A stretch of DNA of 64,000 nt. Origin: Diorhabda sublineata. Its lineage: Eukaryota > Arthropoda > Insecta > Coleoptera > Chrysomelidae. The DNA lies in the NCBI RefSeq assembly GCF_026230105.1, contig NC_079483.1, forward strand, positions 3,899,312 through 3,963,311. The letters are read 5' to 3'. Shown piece by piece: positions 47,501 through 57,084 of this stretch. The position numbers and the translations under genes are program-made. Within the stretch, counting starts at the first letter, position 1, and every line of letters starts with the position of its first letter. The notes below the pieces were generated by a model. It was not told where the DNA came from. It was given only the letters and a program-made list of their open reading frames with translations, and did not search any database.

Positions 47501-50500
47501 CATTTTTATATATTCTCAACTCCAACCTCACCTTTAATTATTCATTTTTATCTTTATCTACTGATTTTATAATTATCTATGTTTATGATTATATAAGATA
47601 AGACTTAGTATTTAAGGCAGCTTGTACACTTAATAGTTGATATTCGTTGCGTACGCTAGTCAGATTAGTGAATCCAAAACTCCAAATCCAAAATTGTTTT
47701 TTTAGCAAAGTTGAAAATTGAGTTATTTAACTCGCTGTAGATGGTGCGCCTGTATATTTTGAAGGTCATGGCTTCATATGTGTTAGGTGTATCTCTTACT
47801 TATAATGTAGCATTGTATCCGTCGCAAACTCACGACTCACAGACGTGCTACGACCATGACTAAACGTCAAATGCGAACCGCCGCGCCGTTGAGCAATACA
47901 TTAAAAACACGTAAATTCTTAGTCCTTTATGAAATCAATTCGGTAATGAGTACTTGACAAAATTATCCAAAAATTTCGGTTGAACTCGGCTTTAGTATTG
48001 GTATTGTAGAGTCTGTCATTCACAAAAAAAAACATTTCTATTGCAAAATATCGGAGCGGTGGTTTCGGTTGAAAGTTTACCGCCGCTTGCTAACGCAATA
48101 CGGTGCGGAAGGAAACGGTTTTTTATCGCTTCACCACAGACGACATTGACACACTATCACACTATCACTTTCCGAAAGATAGGTATCGTCTAAAGAGTGA
48201 AGAAAGAAAGAGGAAGGGGCGCCAGTCAAAGCGGGTAAGACCGACCTGAGACCGACGGGGAGTAGTGCACTATGACTTCCAGCGCACATAATGTTCCATA
48301 AATGCTGAATTCTACCCCTCTGAAAATATACTTGAAAACGTACTTAAATGGAGGAACATTCCGACGCGAAGTGCGATCCTTTTCCAGGATATTGCGTTGC
48401 CTCATACCGCCCGTCTCATGGTCGCTACAATTTCAGAACTAGCGTGGGAGATACATTCCCTCTACAGTCCGGACTTATCATATTGCGACTACTACATGTT
48501 TGGATCGCTAAAAGAAGTCAGAAGTCAAAAATTCAATACCGAGGACGAAGTATAGGAGTTACCGCGCACACGGCTGTCCGACTTGTCCGATACCGGTATG
48601 AAAAAGCTTCCGGAGAGGTAACAAAAATATGTAACTAGTAAGGGACATTAACCAGAAAAACTTTTTTGTAAATATTCTTGATAACAAATAAATATGTCAA
48701 AACGTTTGTCACTGTTATATTTCAAATGTTACTTCGATAGCATTTGAACGAAAGTAGTAAGATATACTATATATGTACCATATGCTTTAATTTTTTTCTG
48801 AATATTCCAAATTACCAAGTGATTATTCACCCATCACAACGAACGCCAGCAAAACTTATTAACATATATGTTTGAATTGTACAGCGTGTGCAATTTTGTT
48901 TATAGATGACAGTACCAGACTCCATTCTGTCATTTACATTCAAAATCTAATCAGCTATTTTGATTGGGAAAATATTGACGACCTACTCTATAATTTAAAC
49001 CTGAACGAGTTTGCCATAGGTGAAAAAAGCAGTTCAAAACTGGTTATCAACATAAGTAGATTATAGAATGATGTAATGAATATGAAAACTTTGTAGAAAA
49101 ATAAAGACCAATGTAAGGAATTTGAGAAATATAATTATTGGAAATATTTCGTAAAGAAACGGATTTAGTTTCCAAATAACCCTCGTATAATCATCCACCA
49201 TCTGTCTTTATTCATCGCTATATGTAATCCATCGATCGACGCTTAACCAGTTTATCTTATCTATTCTATATTTCCTTTTTTATATTATTTTTGCTAATTA
49301 AAAATTCGAACTAGATGCCTTTGTAGTTTCTTTTTATTTTAGAAAAAACTCTTATACTTACATTGAAATGGTATAGATAGTAATAGGAAAACGGCTCCAA
49401 ACAAAGCTGTCCATCCAACATTGTAATACAATAAAACCATAACTATTAACGTTTCTAACGGTGCCATGTAAAAATGATGGAGATGATGTACGGCTTGATC
49501 GAATCTACCAACATCATTTGATAATAAATTCACCATCTGACCTATAGTAGTTTCTGCCAAAGCTGATTTACTTAGTTTCAATGATTTCCTGTAGATAAGA
49601 GAACACGATGATATTCTCATTTTCATACCAACTTGCATCATTGCCAAATTGAATCTGTGCACTAGGATAACATTCAAAAACGACGTGATAACTATCAATC
49701 CAGCGTAAAAATAAATATCATTTTTGCCTTCATCGGTTCCAGTTGTTTCATATACAAGTAAAAGTTGAGATATCAAAAATGGCTGACCCATTCTGAAAAC
49801 GATTAAAATATTTGAAAGTAACATTTCACTCGAAGTCACTAAAGAATGAAAATATGAGTGGACTGACATTGATATCACATAAAAGATGAAAACTATATAT
49901 GTACATATTAGGGTATGATATACACTGCGATCCAAAGAATCTATTTTGTCCCCCATTCTTGCTGCGATACTGGGGAACCCAGTGTGTGTTTACAGCTGAT
50001 CCGTTAATCCCATACCTTCAGAATGTGGGATGACTGAAAGTGCCAAAGATCTTTGTCTTCCATTCCATATTCTCCCAGATGTAGTGCTCTGGAGTTCCTT
50101 AATGTTTCACGTGAGAGAATGTCGTCCAACATAATAGAAAAGTCACCCTGAAGGATGACACCCGAACCACTTCAGAGGGAATCAACGTCCAACCAACCAC
50201 AGCAGCCAACCAGACCAATGACCCGTGGATACGAAATGCAGAACACCTCCACACCATGACCCTAAAGGCAATCGAAAATGAACAAATATCAAAATGGCCG
50301 TGAATTCTTTATCCGGAAGCTCGAGAACCATCTCTACGAAATCGAAGCACCCAGAGAGCAGTGGCAAGAAATCCTCATCCATTAGCTAAGAGGAGAAGCA
50401 GACAAGTGGGTCCAGATCTACACACGGACCCAAACCAGCTATATGTGCAACAAAATATGCACGCCGTATTATCTGCTAGGTGTAGCGTCTTCAGATGTTT

Positions 50501-51515
50501 GTTGAGGTGACAGTGCTCCGATAGAACTCCTGTTAGTACTCGTAGATTAATCTCACTTGTGCCAATACTTGCTTTTTCTCCTATCTACTTTCTTTTTCAA
50601 TACTGTTTCTATTGTTCTTTAGCTGATACCAAAGAAGAATTCAGGTCAATCTCGTTTGGATTTTATAATATTGGAGCTTACAGCTCTAATGGCTGCTTGT
50701 CTATCGGACAGAATGATGATCCCATGTTTGCGATAGTTCCTCTTGATTGAACTGGACACATTTTTCAATTGCATAAATTTCTGCTTGAAAAATGCCTCGT
50801 GTGTTATGTCTGCTGCTTTATATCCCTAAGTATATCATTTAATGGCATTTTCGTTCATTTTTTGTATGGTGTTTTGATCCCACTTACTTCTACAGCTTAA
50901 AACTGAAGTGAATTTTTTCTCCAAGCTAAACTATTTCGTTGAATCATCCTGAGGCATCTTCCAGGTTTGTTCATTATGTAGAGACGGTTTTTCTTTGGTG
51001 ATTACTTCTCTGAACAATAATTTTTTTTCTACCACGCTTTCCAGTACTTTGTGGAGAGGTGAGAGAGATTTTAAAATCACTGTTGGGCATGATTTCATGG
51101 TTCTAGTTTTTATACCTTCGACAAATTGCTCATCTTGCTATTTAATCCAGTTCTAAGAAGAATATGAAAATACTCGAGAGGGATGTGGTGCTAATACTAT
51201 TGAGGACAAACCTAAAAAATAAAAGTAAAAGGAAATAAAGGACTAGAGCAAGAACAGGAGAACATAATAAGGTGTAGACCCCCTGGGCTGGTCAGATATA
51301 GAAAATTGAGAAACATAATTAGAAAAATGAAAGAGGAAGTCCTATTATGAATTAAAACAAAGGGCAGACCTGAGAAACGAGAGAGATGAGAGGAAGGTGC
51401 TCGTTAGGTATAATTTTTGATTTGGTGAAGAATATTTTATGCAAGAATTTGTTATTTGGGTTTTAGTTACGGTATAAGATTATTGATATCAGCAGGGCTT
51501 TAATTGGAAGGTTGC

Positions 51516-51572
<57 letters not shown>

Positions 51573-54500
51573 ATGTCAGCTTTTTCCTTTTGAATTTTTA
51601 TTAAAATGGTGGGCTGGAACTAAACTATATGGTTAGTAGATTTGAGATTGGGTACAGCAGCCGCTGTATTATTTCCTTTTGTCAACCTCTTGTCATTTCC
51701 TTAGCGTATCTTTCGATGTTAACTTAACAGATAAAGATAAGAGACTTTTTTGAGGATGTAACTGTACTCAAAGGTTATGATAAGAGAATTGTAGATAGAG
51801 ATAATTAACCGTCATAGGTTTAAGTAATCTGTATGTGAAACTACCCTTCACCAAAATCAAAATGAAAACCAAGAAAAAGTTGCCCTTTCGATTCTGTTTA
51901 TACAAATGGATTAGAAGGGATTTTTAACAGAGTGAGTTTTAAAATTGTTTTATAAATCCAGCTATAGATTAAAACAATTGTTGGTTATCCTGAGAAAAAT
52001 ATATCAGATTTGGAAAAGATAATTTTATTTGAAATCAGTGGTAATGATTGTGATGGGAAGTATATTGGGCAGACTAAGAGATCCTTTAATATCTGGTTTA
52101 AAGAGCACATAACTCATAAAAAAAGGGGCGGACCGAAAAACATAGTGCCGATTATGCTGGCAGTTATAATGATGAAATAAACAAAAATAATGTCAAATTG
52201 TTACGAGATGTATTCAATAATAAATTTTTTGATGCACTTGAAATAATTAGATGTAACATCAATATAAATAGGGACAAACGACCTATTTCTCATAGCCCAC
52301 TCTATAGTTTAGTATCTAGAGAATAAATATGAAGAATCCCGCTAAAATTAATGAGGGAGAAGGTGCATTAGTGAAAAAAATTAGTATAATATAGGTAGGT
52401 CAAGTTAATAGGTTTCAGTTTACCTTTAGTCTCTTAAGACGATAACTTGGTTGGTGTAGTGTTAGTGTGAACAGTGTGCTCAGCCTTTTTTCTGATGAAT
52501 GAGTTTATTAAATTACAGGAGAAGCTACAAGAAACCCGTAGAAAGTGGTGAGACGGGATTTGGTATATGGATTTCACCTTACGGCGATAGAGAAATGATC
52601 GGTAAAGAAAGGTAATAAGTAATCTAGTAATGCAGGTGATGTATAGGGTGTTTTCCCGACAATATATGACACAAAGCAAATACCAGCTGCTATGAATACT
52701 TAGGACGTGAGATCCTTATCGAAAAATAATCAAACTTGTGAAATAAAACATAGAATTGGATTGACATGAAAACAAAAGCATATCTTCCAATACGTGGACC
52801 TAGATGAGCTAAATAATGATGATAATGATGATGATGATGTTTATCAGAACCTAATACCATCCAAATTAATGGACAATATACTAATTTACTTACTTGATAG
52901 CTTCTGTTATGAAAGCAAACACATTCAATATGATAATTTCAGAAATGAAAGTTCCCATTAGTACCTTAACGTAAGAAGGGTTTTTATTTTTTGCGATGTG
53001 TTCGTTCCATCTTCTTTCCAAATTGTCACCAAGAGCGCTAGACTCATGCTGTTTTCTATTTTGATACATATCATCTTCAGTGAGTTCTCGTTTATAACCT
53101 TTCACGAAATAAGGTAATAACCAGCTAAAACATATATGACTTTGGTATAATCATAGAAGAAATTTTGTTTTACATATTTATGAAACTACTACGAGAGATG
53201 ATTCCTTTGTTCCGCTTCACTCACAAATAGAAAACATCATCACGACACATTGCAGCCTGTAATGTTCAGATTCAGGCTAAAAACTGATAAGTCTGGTCGT
53301 ATTAGAGTTCGAGACAGCGCCTGCCAACCCAGCGTTTAAGTATAAAGGTTTTTTATGAGTTCTTTCGCTAATTATAAGGTAAGAAGTCACAATATATGTT
53401 GAAGAATAAAAGCTGAAATGTGCATTTCGTTTATTAATGTAACATAGTAGTATATGAGTTCTTGATCCATATAGTAAATAGAGTGCACTCGCAAAAATCT
53501 TTGTGCACGCATCAATGACAAGTCTTAACTTGTTGCTTCCATCCATTTTGTTATAGTCGACCTGGAACAACCACTCAATCAAATTATTCTATGTATGTTA
53601 CGTTAATAATATCTTGAAAATAATAATTCATACAGTATACTTATTACTTGAAAGTTAGCAAAAGTTCCGCGAGTGAAGCTTTAAATTTGAATTTGAACTC
53701 ACAAAAAAAATTCAACCTTTTTTCTTAAACGAAGGTTGAAGGCTCGGGCTCTTATTTTATATTGAAGCGTATCTACAAAAGAAGCTCGAGTCGAGCCGTG
53801 TGCAACGTATGGTGATTAAATACTTGCGGTTAACAGAGTTGACTGCAACGCAAAGTCATAAACATTTTATGGATACATTAGGGGAATTCGCAGTATTATA
53901 TGAGTAAAAAATATATTATTTCAGTTTGATTGAGTCTATACAAAAATATAAAAAGCATCAATTATCTCGTCTGTAACAATCCGCAAGGTGAATACCACGA
54001 ATGTTGACAGATATATACAGGCGAATTCGAACAGAAAAACATTTTAGACAAAGATAAAATTAGTAACAATAGATCCATCACTATGAATGATGTGGAGACT
54101 AAAAAATTCAGCATGCAACATTCAGTATTTCGGGATGGTGGAAGCGTAATTTTTGTAGATTCAATTGTAAAACAGACCATAATAGAGGTCTAATTCTATG
54201 CCAATTCAATTCCAAAATTACGTAACGCGATAAAAAATACACCGAAGTAAATTACGTAAAGTTGTTCTCTAAACGCGTTTAGTGACATGCCAGCCATTGT
54301 AACTGCTGCAATAGCTCAGATAGGCTTGGAATTTTTTAAACATCCACCATACTATCCAGATTTGTTTCCCAGTGATTACCAGCTATTTTAAAAACTTGAA
54401 GGACACTTACATACCAAAATGAAGACTATATGAAAAATTAAAGTTGACTTTGCTACCCTTGTTATCCCCCTCAACCCTAGTACTATCTTTATACTGTTGC

Positions 54501-55518
54501 TATTGACATCCTCTTGGCAGTTCTTCTATAGTTCCTTCAGCTTTGATATTTCCTTTCATTTTGGGAAGTCCTCTTCTCTCTAACAAGAGGAAGCGCAAGT
54601 TAATATGGATTTGAGGCTGATCTCGAATAACCACATCATAGTAGAACGACTGCCGCCCCACATGGTCGCCGTATCTCCTTTCCAGGAAGGAAGTCAAGGA
54701 AATATTGCTGTCCAAAGTAACTCCTATATATTCACACTTCTTGCTGTACTGTAGCCTAGATTAGACTCAAACACTAAAAATGATATTCACTATCCATTTA
54801 ATCAAATGGATTAACGTGAATCAAAATTCGGCCAATTAAAACGTTAAATTGTAAGGTTAAACGCAGATAATGTATCTATCCTAGTTGGAATTGCTGGAAT
54901 CGTTGGTGATATCCATACTGAACACACTGGTTCCACTACCACTACACCAACACTCACAATTACACTGTCTGAGATTAAAAGTTCACCTTCCCGCTGGAAT
55001 TAGTTTTCGTGGAGAATGTTTATTGGCGAGAAAATGTAGCATAAAACAGACAGTCAAGTTAATAGATTATAGTTTACATTGTCTCTAAAGACGAAAATTT
55101 GGTTATCGAAATGCGCGTCAGATAGTGTTATTGTGAGTATTGACGTGGTGTTATTGTAAACAGAGTATTCAGAATGTATTTATCGTTGAACATTCTCGGG
55201 ATCGCCGACAGTGAAGTTTGTTTTTCGTTGCTTCTCTCTATCGAACGCCAATTTAATATTTGGTTACGGTAACTATAATTATATTTAAATTTCTACCCTA
55301 CAGGCGCCCAACTGCTGTTAGTGGTAGATTTGAACTGTTACATTTTATAAATATCAGACACTACCCTAAGAAAAATAGAGGCCATAAAATGCTGAGAAAT
55401 ATATGTGATTAGGAATGGAGAAATTCTCTACTCACCAAAAAAATAAAGTTGACATAACATTAGCTCTATCTCGCGGGGAAGTTTTCTTCAGCGGTATATT
55501 CGATTTAACTTCCTCCAT
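32045..55518 (-). CDS. ABCC4-like: ABCC4/MRP4-like ATP-binding cassette exporter (copy A), complete
   Basis: Ten exons join to 3948 nt (1315 aa), close to human MRP4 (1325 aa), with every splice phase consistent. Domain order is short-type ABCC (no TMD0): TMD1, NBD1, acidic linker, TMD2, NBD2. NBD1 has Walker A GAVGSGKT (about 457-464), signature LSGGQ (547-551), Walker B IYLLDDP (567-573) and H-loop THQ (His604). NBD2 has Walker A GRTGAGKS (1091-1098), the MRP4-type signature FSVGQ (1193-1197), Walker B LVLDEAT (Asp1217-Glu1218) and H-loop AHR (His1249). In MRP4 the first site has Asp in place of the catalytic Glu, as here. Family members export organic anions, cyclic nucleotides and xenobiotics at the plasma membrane; the substrate here is unknown. 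No break was found. Confidence 0.93.
32760..33250 (-). pseudogene. Mariner-like transposase C-terminal remnant in ABCC4 intron 9
   Basis: The minus-strand frame shows FQDNAPVHTSVIAIAKINEL (catalytic-region HDNA-x-x-HTS) and PHLPYLVPSDYCPDLTKWLG, the decayed PPYSPDLAPSDY motif, then QRFSNNEEVMSVVDCYF. Inactive. Confidence 0.7.
33990..34580 (-). pseudogene. Non-LTR retrotransposon RT end and RNase H remnant in ABCC4 intron 9
   Basis: Minus-strand fragments in order: FLGVTRAMSTYPTITLEALV with LLPLHF (end of RT, 34540-34440), then IWYTDGSKLAQEAGLGISRP (RNase H start, catalytic Asp in YTDGS, 34225-34160), and ILSDNQVALM. Frames are broken by stops. Confidence 0.65.
34974..35491 (-). CDS. ABCC4-like: ABCC4-like copy A exon 9 (TMD2 end, NBD2 start)
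   Basis: 518 nt, acceptor TTTTTCAG, donor GTGAGT. Encodes MTSVERVQEYADL, a Glu-rich insert (QEEEEEEQ), Walker A of NBD2 and the Q-loop IIPQEPVLFSGTLRNNLDPF. Confidence 0.93.
36000..37030. repeat. Irregular tandem repeat array in ABCC4 intron 8
   Basis: Five units share CAATTGAT, ATCATTGA-AACCATC, GATCTGAAGCTTCTT and TGGAATCTATCACCACC. The GATCTGAAG-type anchor occurs at about 36052, 36283, 36465, 36661 and 36959, giving spacings of 231, 182, 196 and 298 nt. This is a small satellite-like array with indels between units. Confidence 0.7.
37213..37443 (-). CDS. ABCC4-like: ABCC4-like copy A exon 8
   Basis: 231 nt, acceptor TTTTCAG, donor GTAAGG. Encodes the SPIYTHLSASLQGLTTIRAF loop and the following TMD2 helices (LDFICVIYIALVIVALLF). 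Confidence 0.9.
37500..37935 (+). pseudogene. Non-LTR RNase H and tail remnant in ABCC4 intron 7
   Basis: The plus strand reads WIPGHT, then KRNKIADKLAKAEADKPF and FCGISYRQC (37515-37650), and later PNKHLKTLDPVGNVA and CTEDETSIHPLG, the RNase H C-terminus and zinc-knuckle-like tail. It ends near ATACATACATAC. Same family as the copies at 42.8-43.4 and 49.9-50.8 kb. Confidence 0.65.
38536..38686 (-). CDS. ABCC4-like: ABCC4-like copy A exon 7
   Basis: 151 nt, acceptor TTTTAG, donor GTAAGT. Encodes a TMD2 helix pair and FLETSRDVKRVES, matching the MRP4 loop FLETSRDVKRLES. Confidence 0.9.
39180..39468 (+). pseudogene. Mariner-like transposase C-terminal remnant in ABCC4 intron 6
   Basis: The plus-strand frame (39244-39468) contains SNDFFLFPQIKNKLRAQRFC, PEKAVDVF and NWLKRMQKCIDLNGEDF, the typical mariner C-terminus after the last catalytic Asp. 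N-terminal parts are missing. Confidence 0.7.
39590..39989 (-). CDS. ABCC4-like: ABCC4-like copy A exon 6
   Basis: 400 nt, acceptor TTTTTTTAG, donor GTGAGT. Encodes the extracellular loop with NIT and similar possible N-glycosylation sites, a TMD2 helix, and the conserved LHNKMFVNIVYSPMRFF, NPSGRILNRFSKDIG and DEVLPMTLLD segments. Confidence 0.9.
40130..41330 (+). pseudogene. RTE/jockey-like endonuclease-RT remnant in ABCC4 intron 5
   Basis: Plus-strand fragments include SSTIKEQ and RRADTSSDHVLVVAKYKQEL (endonuclease end with the conserved S-D-H, about 40570-40625), RRYDIKKLK, a long lysine-rich linker, and finally LICPIYKEKNETTIQTTFKS with IRLNDI (start of RT, CPIYKKGD type, about 41250-41330). 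Many stops. The minus-strand frames at 40775-41193 are mirror reading only. Confidence 0.55.
41384..42661 (-). CDS. ABCC4-like: ABCC4-like copy A exon 5 (TMD1 end, NBD1, linker)
   Basis: 1278 nt, acceptor TTCTAG, donor GTAAGT. Contains the end of TMD1 with FFFPQAVSQGSE, all NBD1 motifs, a glutamate-rich linker (LADLEEEEEEVRRKSR) and the start of TMD2. The unusually large exon covers about a third of the protein. Confidence 0.93.
42823..43440 (-). pseudogene. Non-LTR RNase H and tail remnant in ABCC4 intron 4
   Basis: Minus strand: LQWLPGHTGVKGNETADKLV runs into ADKPFMETETFCGISYRTIE (43420-43290), then LQILTRVLSGHCCLIKYLK, a C-terminal tail and 3' untranslated region to about 42823. Stretches are in frame over about 110 residues; the element is 5'-truncated and therefore dead. 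Confidence 0.75.
43490..43760 (-). pseudogene. Transposase helix-turn-helix remnant in ABCC4 intron 4
   Basis: Minus strand: IRTQALEQNTLDSVDADPTT, SVREMSLQFNTTI and, after a frameshift, YPFNIQKVIAVEAED with LTRLPYTHW. This is the DNA-binding N-terminus of a mariner-superfamily transposase common in insects. No catalytic domain follows. Confidence 0.5.
44380..44900. repeat. Unclassified repeat-like segment in ABCC4 intron 4
   Basis: Begins with GACTGACTGATTCATTCCCT and a phrase ATCAATGCCCAGCCAAGGC of a kind I recall from dispersed insect repeats. The frame 44550-44744 has no family resemblance. Class not determined. Confidence 0.3.
45892..46048 (-). CDS. ABCC4-like: ABCC4-like copy A exon 4
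   Basis: 157 nt, too short for a long open frame but bounded by TTTTCAG and GTAAGT with matching phases. Encodes TALRTDERVRLMNEIISGIQ and VIKMYTWEYPFAKLVE, the MRP4 intracellular loop (RTMNEVITGIRIIKMYAWE). Confidence 0.9.
46433..47367 (-). mobile_element. Mariner element with both ends, inactive, in ABCC4 intron 3
   Basis: Left end TTAGTGCGGTTT at 46433 and its inverted copy AAACCGCACTAA ending at 47367 delimit about 0.94 kb, shorter than an intact mariner (about 1.3 kb). On the minus strand the transposase is split over two overlapping frames: DNA-binding part with VLAENLGVTQEAISKLLTAS (46777-47007), then FHYDNARFLVAILVKIYLEN and PHPPYSPDLAPSDYHLFRSM (46647-46847). The catalytic HDNA motif is YDNA and an internal frameshift is evident; part of the core is deleted. 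A clear TA duplication is not seen. Confidence 0.75.
48345..48720 (+). pseudogene. Mariner-like transposase C-terminal remnant in ABCC4 intron 3
   Basis: Plus strand, broken frames: DIALPHTARLMVATISELAW (48391-48450), then YSPDLSYCDYYMFGSLKEVR and QKFNTEDEV, followed by MKKLPE. This corresponds to the final catalytic Asp region and C-terminus. GC-richer than its surroundings. Confidence 0.6.
49362..49792 (-). CDS. ABCC4-like: ABCC4-like copy A exon 3
   Basis: 431 nt, acceptor TTTTCAG, donor GTAAGT. Encodes TMD1 helices and the conserved coupling-helix region SLIYRKSLKLS then GQMVNLLSNDVGRFDQ, near identical in pattern to MRP4. Confidence 0.9.
49915..50160 (-). pseudogene. Non-LTR 3'-end fragment (part 1) in ABCC4 intron 2
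   Basis: The sequence matches the 3' region of the copy at 42.83-43.07 kb in order (GATCCAAAGAATC, CCAGAATC-like, AGTGCTCTGGAG, GAGAGAAT). It is separated from part 2 (50470-50760) by about 300 bp of unrelated sequence. Confidence 0.55.
50165..50465 (+). pseudogene. gag-like fragment of an LTR retrotransposon
   Basis: Plus-strand frame: EFFIRKLENHLYEIEAPREQ, then WQEILIH, a stop, and LRGEADKWVQIYTRTQTSY. The F-x-x-KLE...LRGEA-x-x-W pattern is typical of Ty3/gypsy-like gag. It lies between two pieces of one non-LTR remnant, implying a nested insertion. Confidence 0.45.
50470..50760 (-). pseudogene. Non-LTR fragment (part 2) in ABCC4 intron 2
   Basis: Corresponds to 43.08-43.31 kb of the related copy (TAGCGTCTTCAGATG, ACAGTGCTCCGATAGAACTC, GTTAGTACTCGTAGATT). 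Together with part 1 it represents one interrupted 3' end. Confidence 0.55.
51517..51571. repeat. (TG)n microsatellite
   Basis: An uninterrupted TG dinucleotide run of about 55 nt in ABCC4 intron 2. Confidence 0.95.
52030..52490 (+). pseudogene. Penelope-like element, GIY-YIG endonuclease end and 3' tail
   Basis: Plus strand: FEISGNDCDGKYIGQTKRSF then KEHITHKKR, the GIY-YIG nuclease of Penelope-like elements (usually YEI-x-C-x-DC-x-K-YIGQT). After a frameshift it continues with NDEINKNNVKLLRDV and RPISHSPLY, matching the known domain order. The non-coding tail (52393-52490) recurs at about 55045-55180. Confidence 0.7.
52894..53124 (-). CDS. ABCC4-like: ABCC4-like copy A exon 2
   Basis: 231 nt, acceptor TTTTAG, donor GTAAGT. 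Encodes the cytoplasmic entry LLPYFVKGYKRELTEDDMY, equivalent to the RRLEEDDMY region of MRP4, and the first membrane-helix residues. Confidence 0.85.
53795..54430 (+). pseudogene. Mariner-like remnant with internal foreign sequence, ABCC4 intron 1
   Basis: The N-terminal helix-turn-helix QRMVIKYLRLTELTATQSHK with FMDTLGEFAV (53795-53910) and the catalytic C-terminal part AAIAQIGLEFFKHPPYYPDL with FPSDYQLF (54310-54400) are on one strand. The 350 nt between carry none of the expected core, so it is deleted or replaced. Confidence 0.6.
55045..55180 (+). repeat. Penelope-like 3' tail, second copy
   Basis: TCAAGTTAATAG, GTTTACATTGTCTCT-AAGACGA and TTGGTT followed by GTGTTATTGTGA parallel the tail at 52393-52490 in order and orientation. 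No coding part remains. Confidence 0.45.
55436..55518 (-). CDS. ABCC4-like: ABCC4-like copy A exon 1
   Basis: ATG at 55518, 27 codons plus two nt, donor GTGAGT at 55435. Encodes MEEVKSNIPLKKTSPRDRAN and a hydrophobic end, matching exon 1 of copy B. Confidence 0.85.
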
Positions 55519-56390
55519 TATGAAAAATCGTCTGTAAAATTGTTGAAAGATTCTTATAATAAGTAAAAAAATAGATATAAAAACAACTGGTTTTATGTTC
55601 GATCACAGCGAATAATGACATTGTTTTTCAGTACCATATTAACACCTTAATAAAATCAAAATAAATTGTGTAAATCTCATGGTGAGCAGACTCAAATTCA
55701 TTTTATACATAAATATATAAAATCAAACTATAATGTTAACGATATAACTAATAGAAGCAACAAAACAAAATATTTGGGAATAACTGCGCATATCAATTGA
55801 ATATAGAGAAATATTCTTATAGAATAGTGTTTGAATTAGAATACTGTCAAAAACCTCATCCGTGAATTTTCCAGCTGATAGTTACAAATATTGCCTAGAA
55901 ATTTTCCGTTCTAATAAATAAACAAAACATTCTTTCCCATATCATTTTTATTTTTCAACAAGTCCAGTGATATTTTTTGAACCCTTCCAAATAATAGTTG
56001 ACGTCTTTCTCATCAAAATAGGCGCTTACGTATTTGATAAAGCCTTCATATGATAAGTGAAACTTTAATATTAAACAACAGGAAAGAGTCACTGGACACT
56101 AGATACGGTGTATACGATGGGTGGTTTTTGGGATACAATTCGTGAATTTTTCTTCACATATGCTCTTCTGAAATTACTCCCTTCAACTTATCAATCAATG
56201 ATACGTTATGCTCTCCTTTTACTGTTTTACCTTTTTGAGGATAGCCGATGACCACTATCCCGAACGGTCGCCATCACTTTTTCGGTTAATTAAAACATAT
56301 TTGCCTTTGTCGGAGCAAATTCGCCATTTGAAATCCATTTTTCTTCGCTTTTTTTTCGTTTCAGTAGTGTAGAGCTGGATCCAGTCTACA
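55519..56390. other. Upstream flank of ABCC4-like copy A
   Basis: Expected to hold the promoter and any 5' untranslated exon. No TATA box at a convincing distance, exon or transposon domain was recognised. Confidence 0.4.
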
Positions 56391-56394
56391 GTTT

Positions 56395-57080
56395 CTTTCT
56401 TCCTTCTTTCTTTGGATGCCCTCTTCTAACAAAGGTTGGTGATAACCCCAGCAAAGTTATTTCTGTCTCTAGCCCTTCTTATCAGGGGTTGAGAGTCTAA
56501 ACCAGTCCACTCGCTAATATTCTTTAGCCATGAAGCCTGTCGTATGCCAGGATCACGTTTTCGGTCGATTTTCCCTTCGATCAGGAGCTGCAAAAGTTTT
56601 TATTTGTCATTTCTATATATGCGTCCAAGATACGAGGTTTCTCGAGGCTTTATCAATTCTATAAGATCCCTGTCGGTGCCTATTCTTTGCATTAATTGTT
56701 TGTTACTGATATGAACGGTCCAGGGCATTCTAAGCATCCGAAATATCCACATTTCGAAACTTTCTTGCTTGAAGAACCTGTCCACTGTCTGTCATTAAGA
56801 ACGTGTCATCAGCGTACTTTATATTATTAAGAATTTTTCCATTGATTTCAACACCTTCTCTTTCTTCATCTAACTTCTTCTGAATATATATTGAAGAGTA
56901 GAGGAGACAACACGCATCCCTGTCGCACGCATCTTTTGATGCTGTATGGTTCTGTGTCTCCGTTTTCAGTTCTCTCCTCTGCAGTTTGGTTAGCATAAAG
57001 CGCCCGTATGATTCTCGTCTAGACCCTTCCTGTAAAGTCAGTCCATCACCTTATCGTGTCTTACTTTGTCGAAAGCATTT
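56395..57080 (-). pseudogene. RTE/jockey-like endonuclease-RT, RT core to 3' end
   Basis: Minus strand, in order: a DACCLLYSSIYIQKKLDEER segment (CVLSPLLFNIY type), VEINGKILNNIKYADDTFLM with the catalytic YADD (about 56830-56795), FEMWIFRMLRMPW, RETSYLGRIYRNDKYKLLQL and IEGKIDRKRDPGIRQASWLK, then ISEWTG. Frameshifts and stops throughout; same family as 18690-18960. Confidence 0.7.
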
Positions 57081-57084
57081 TCGT

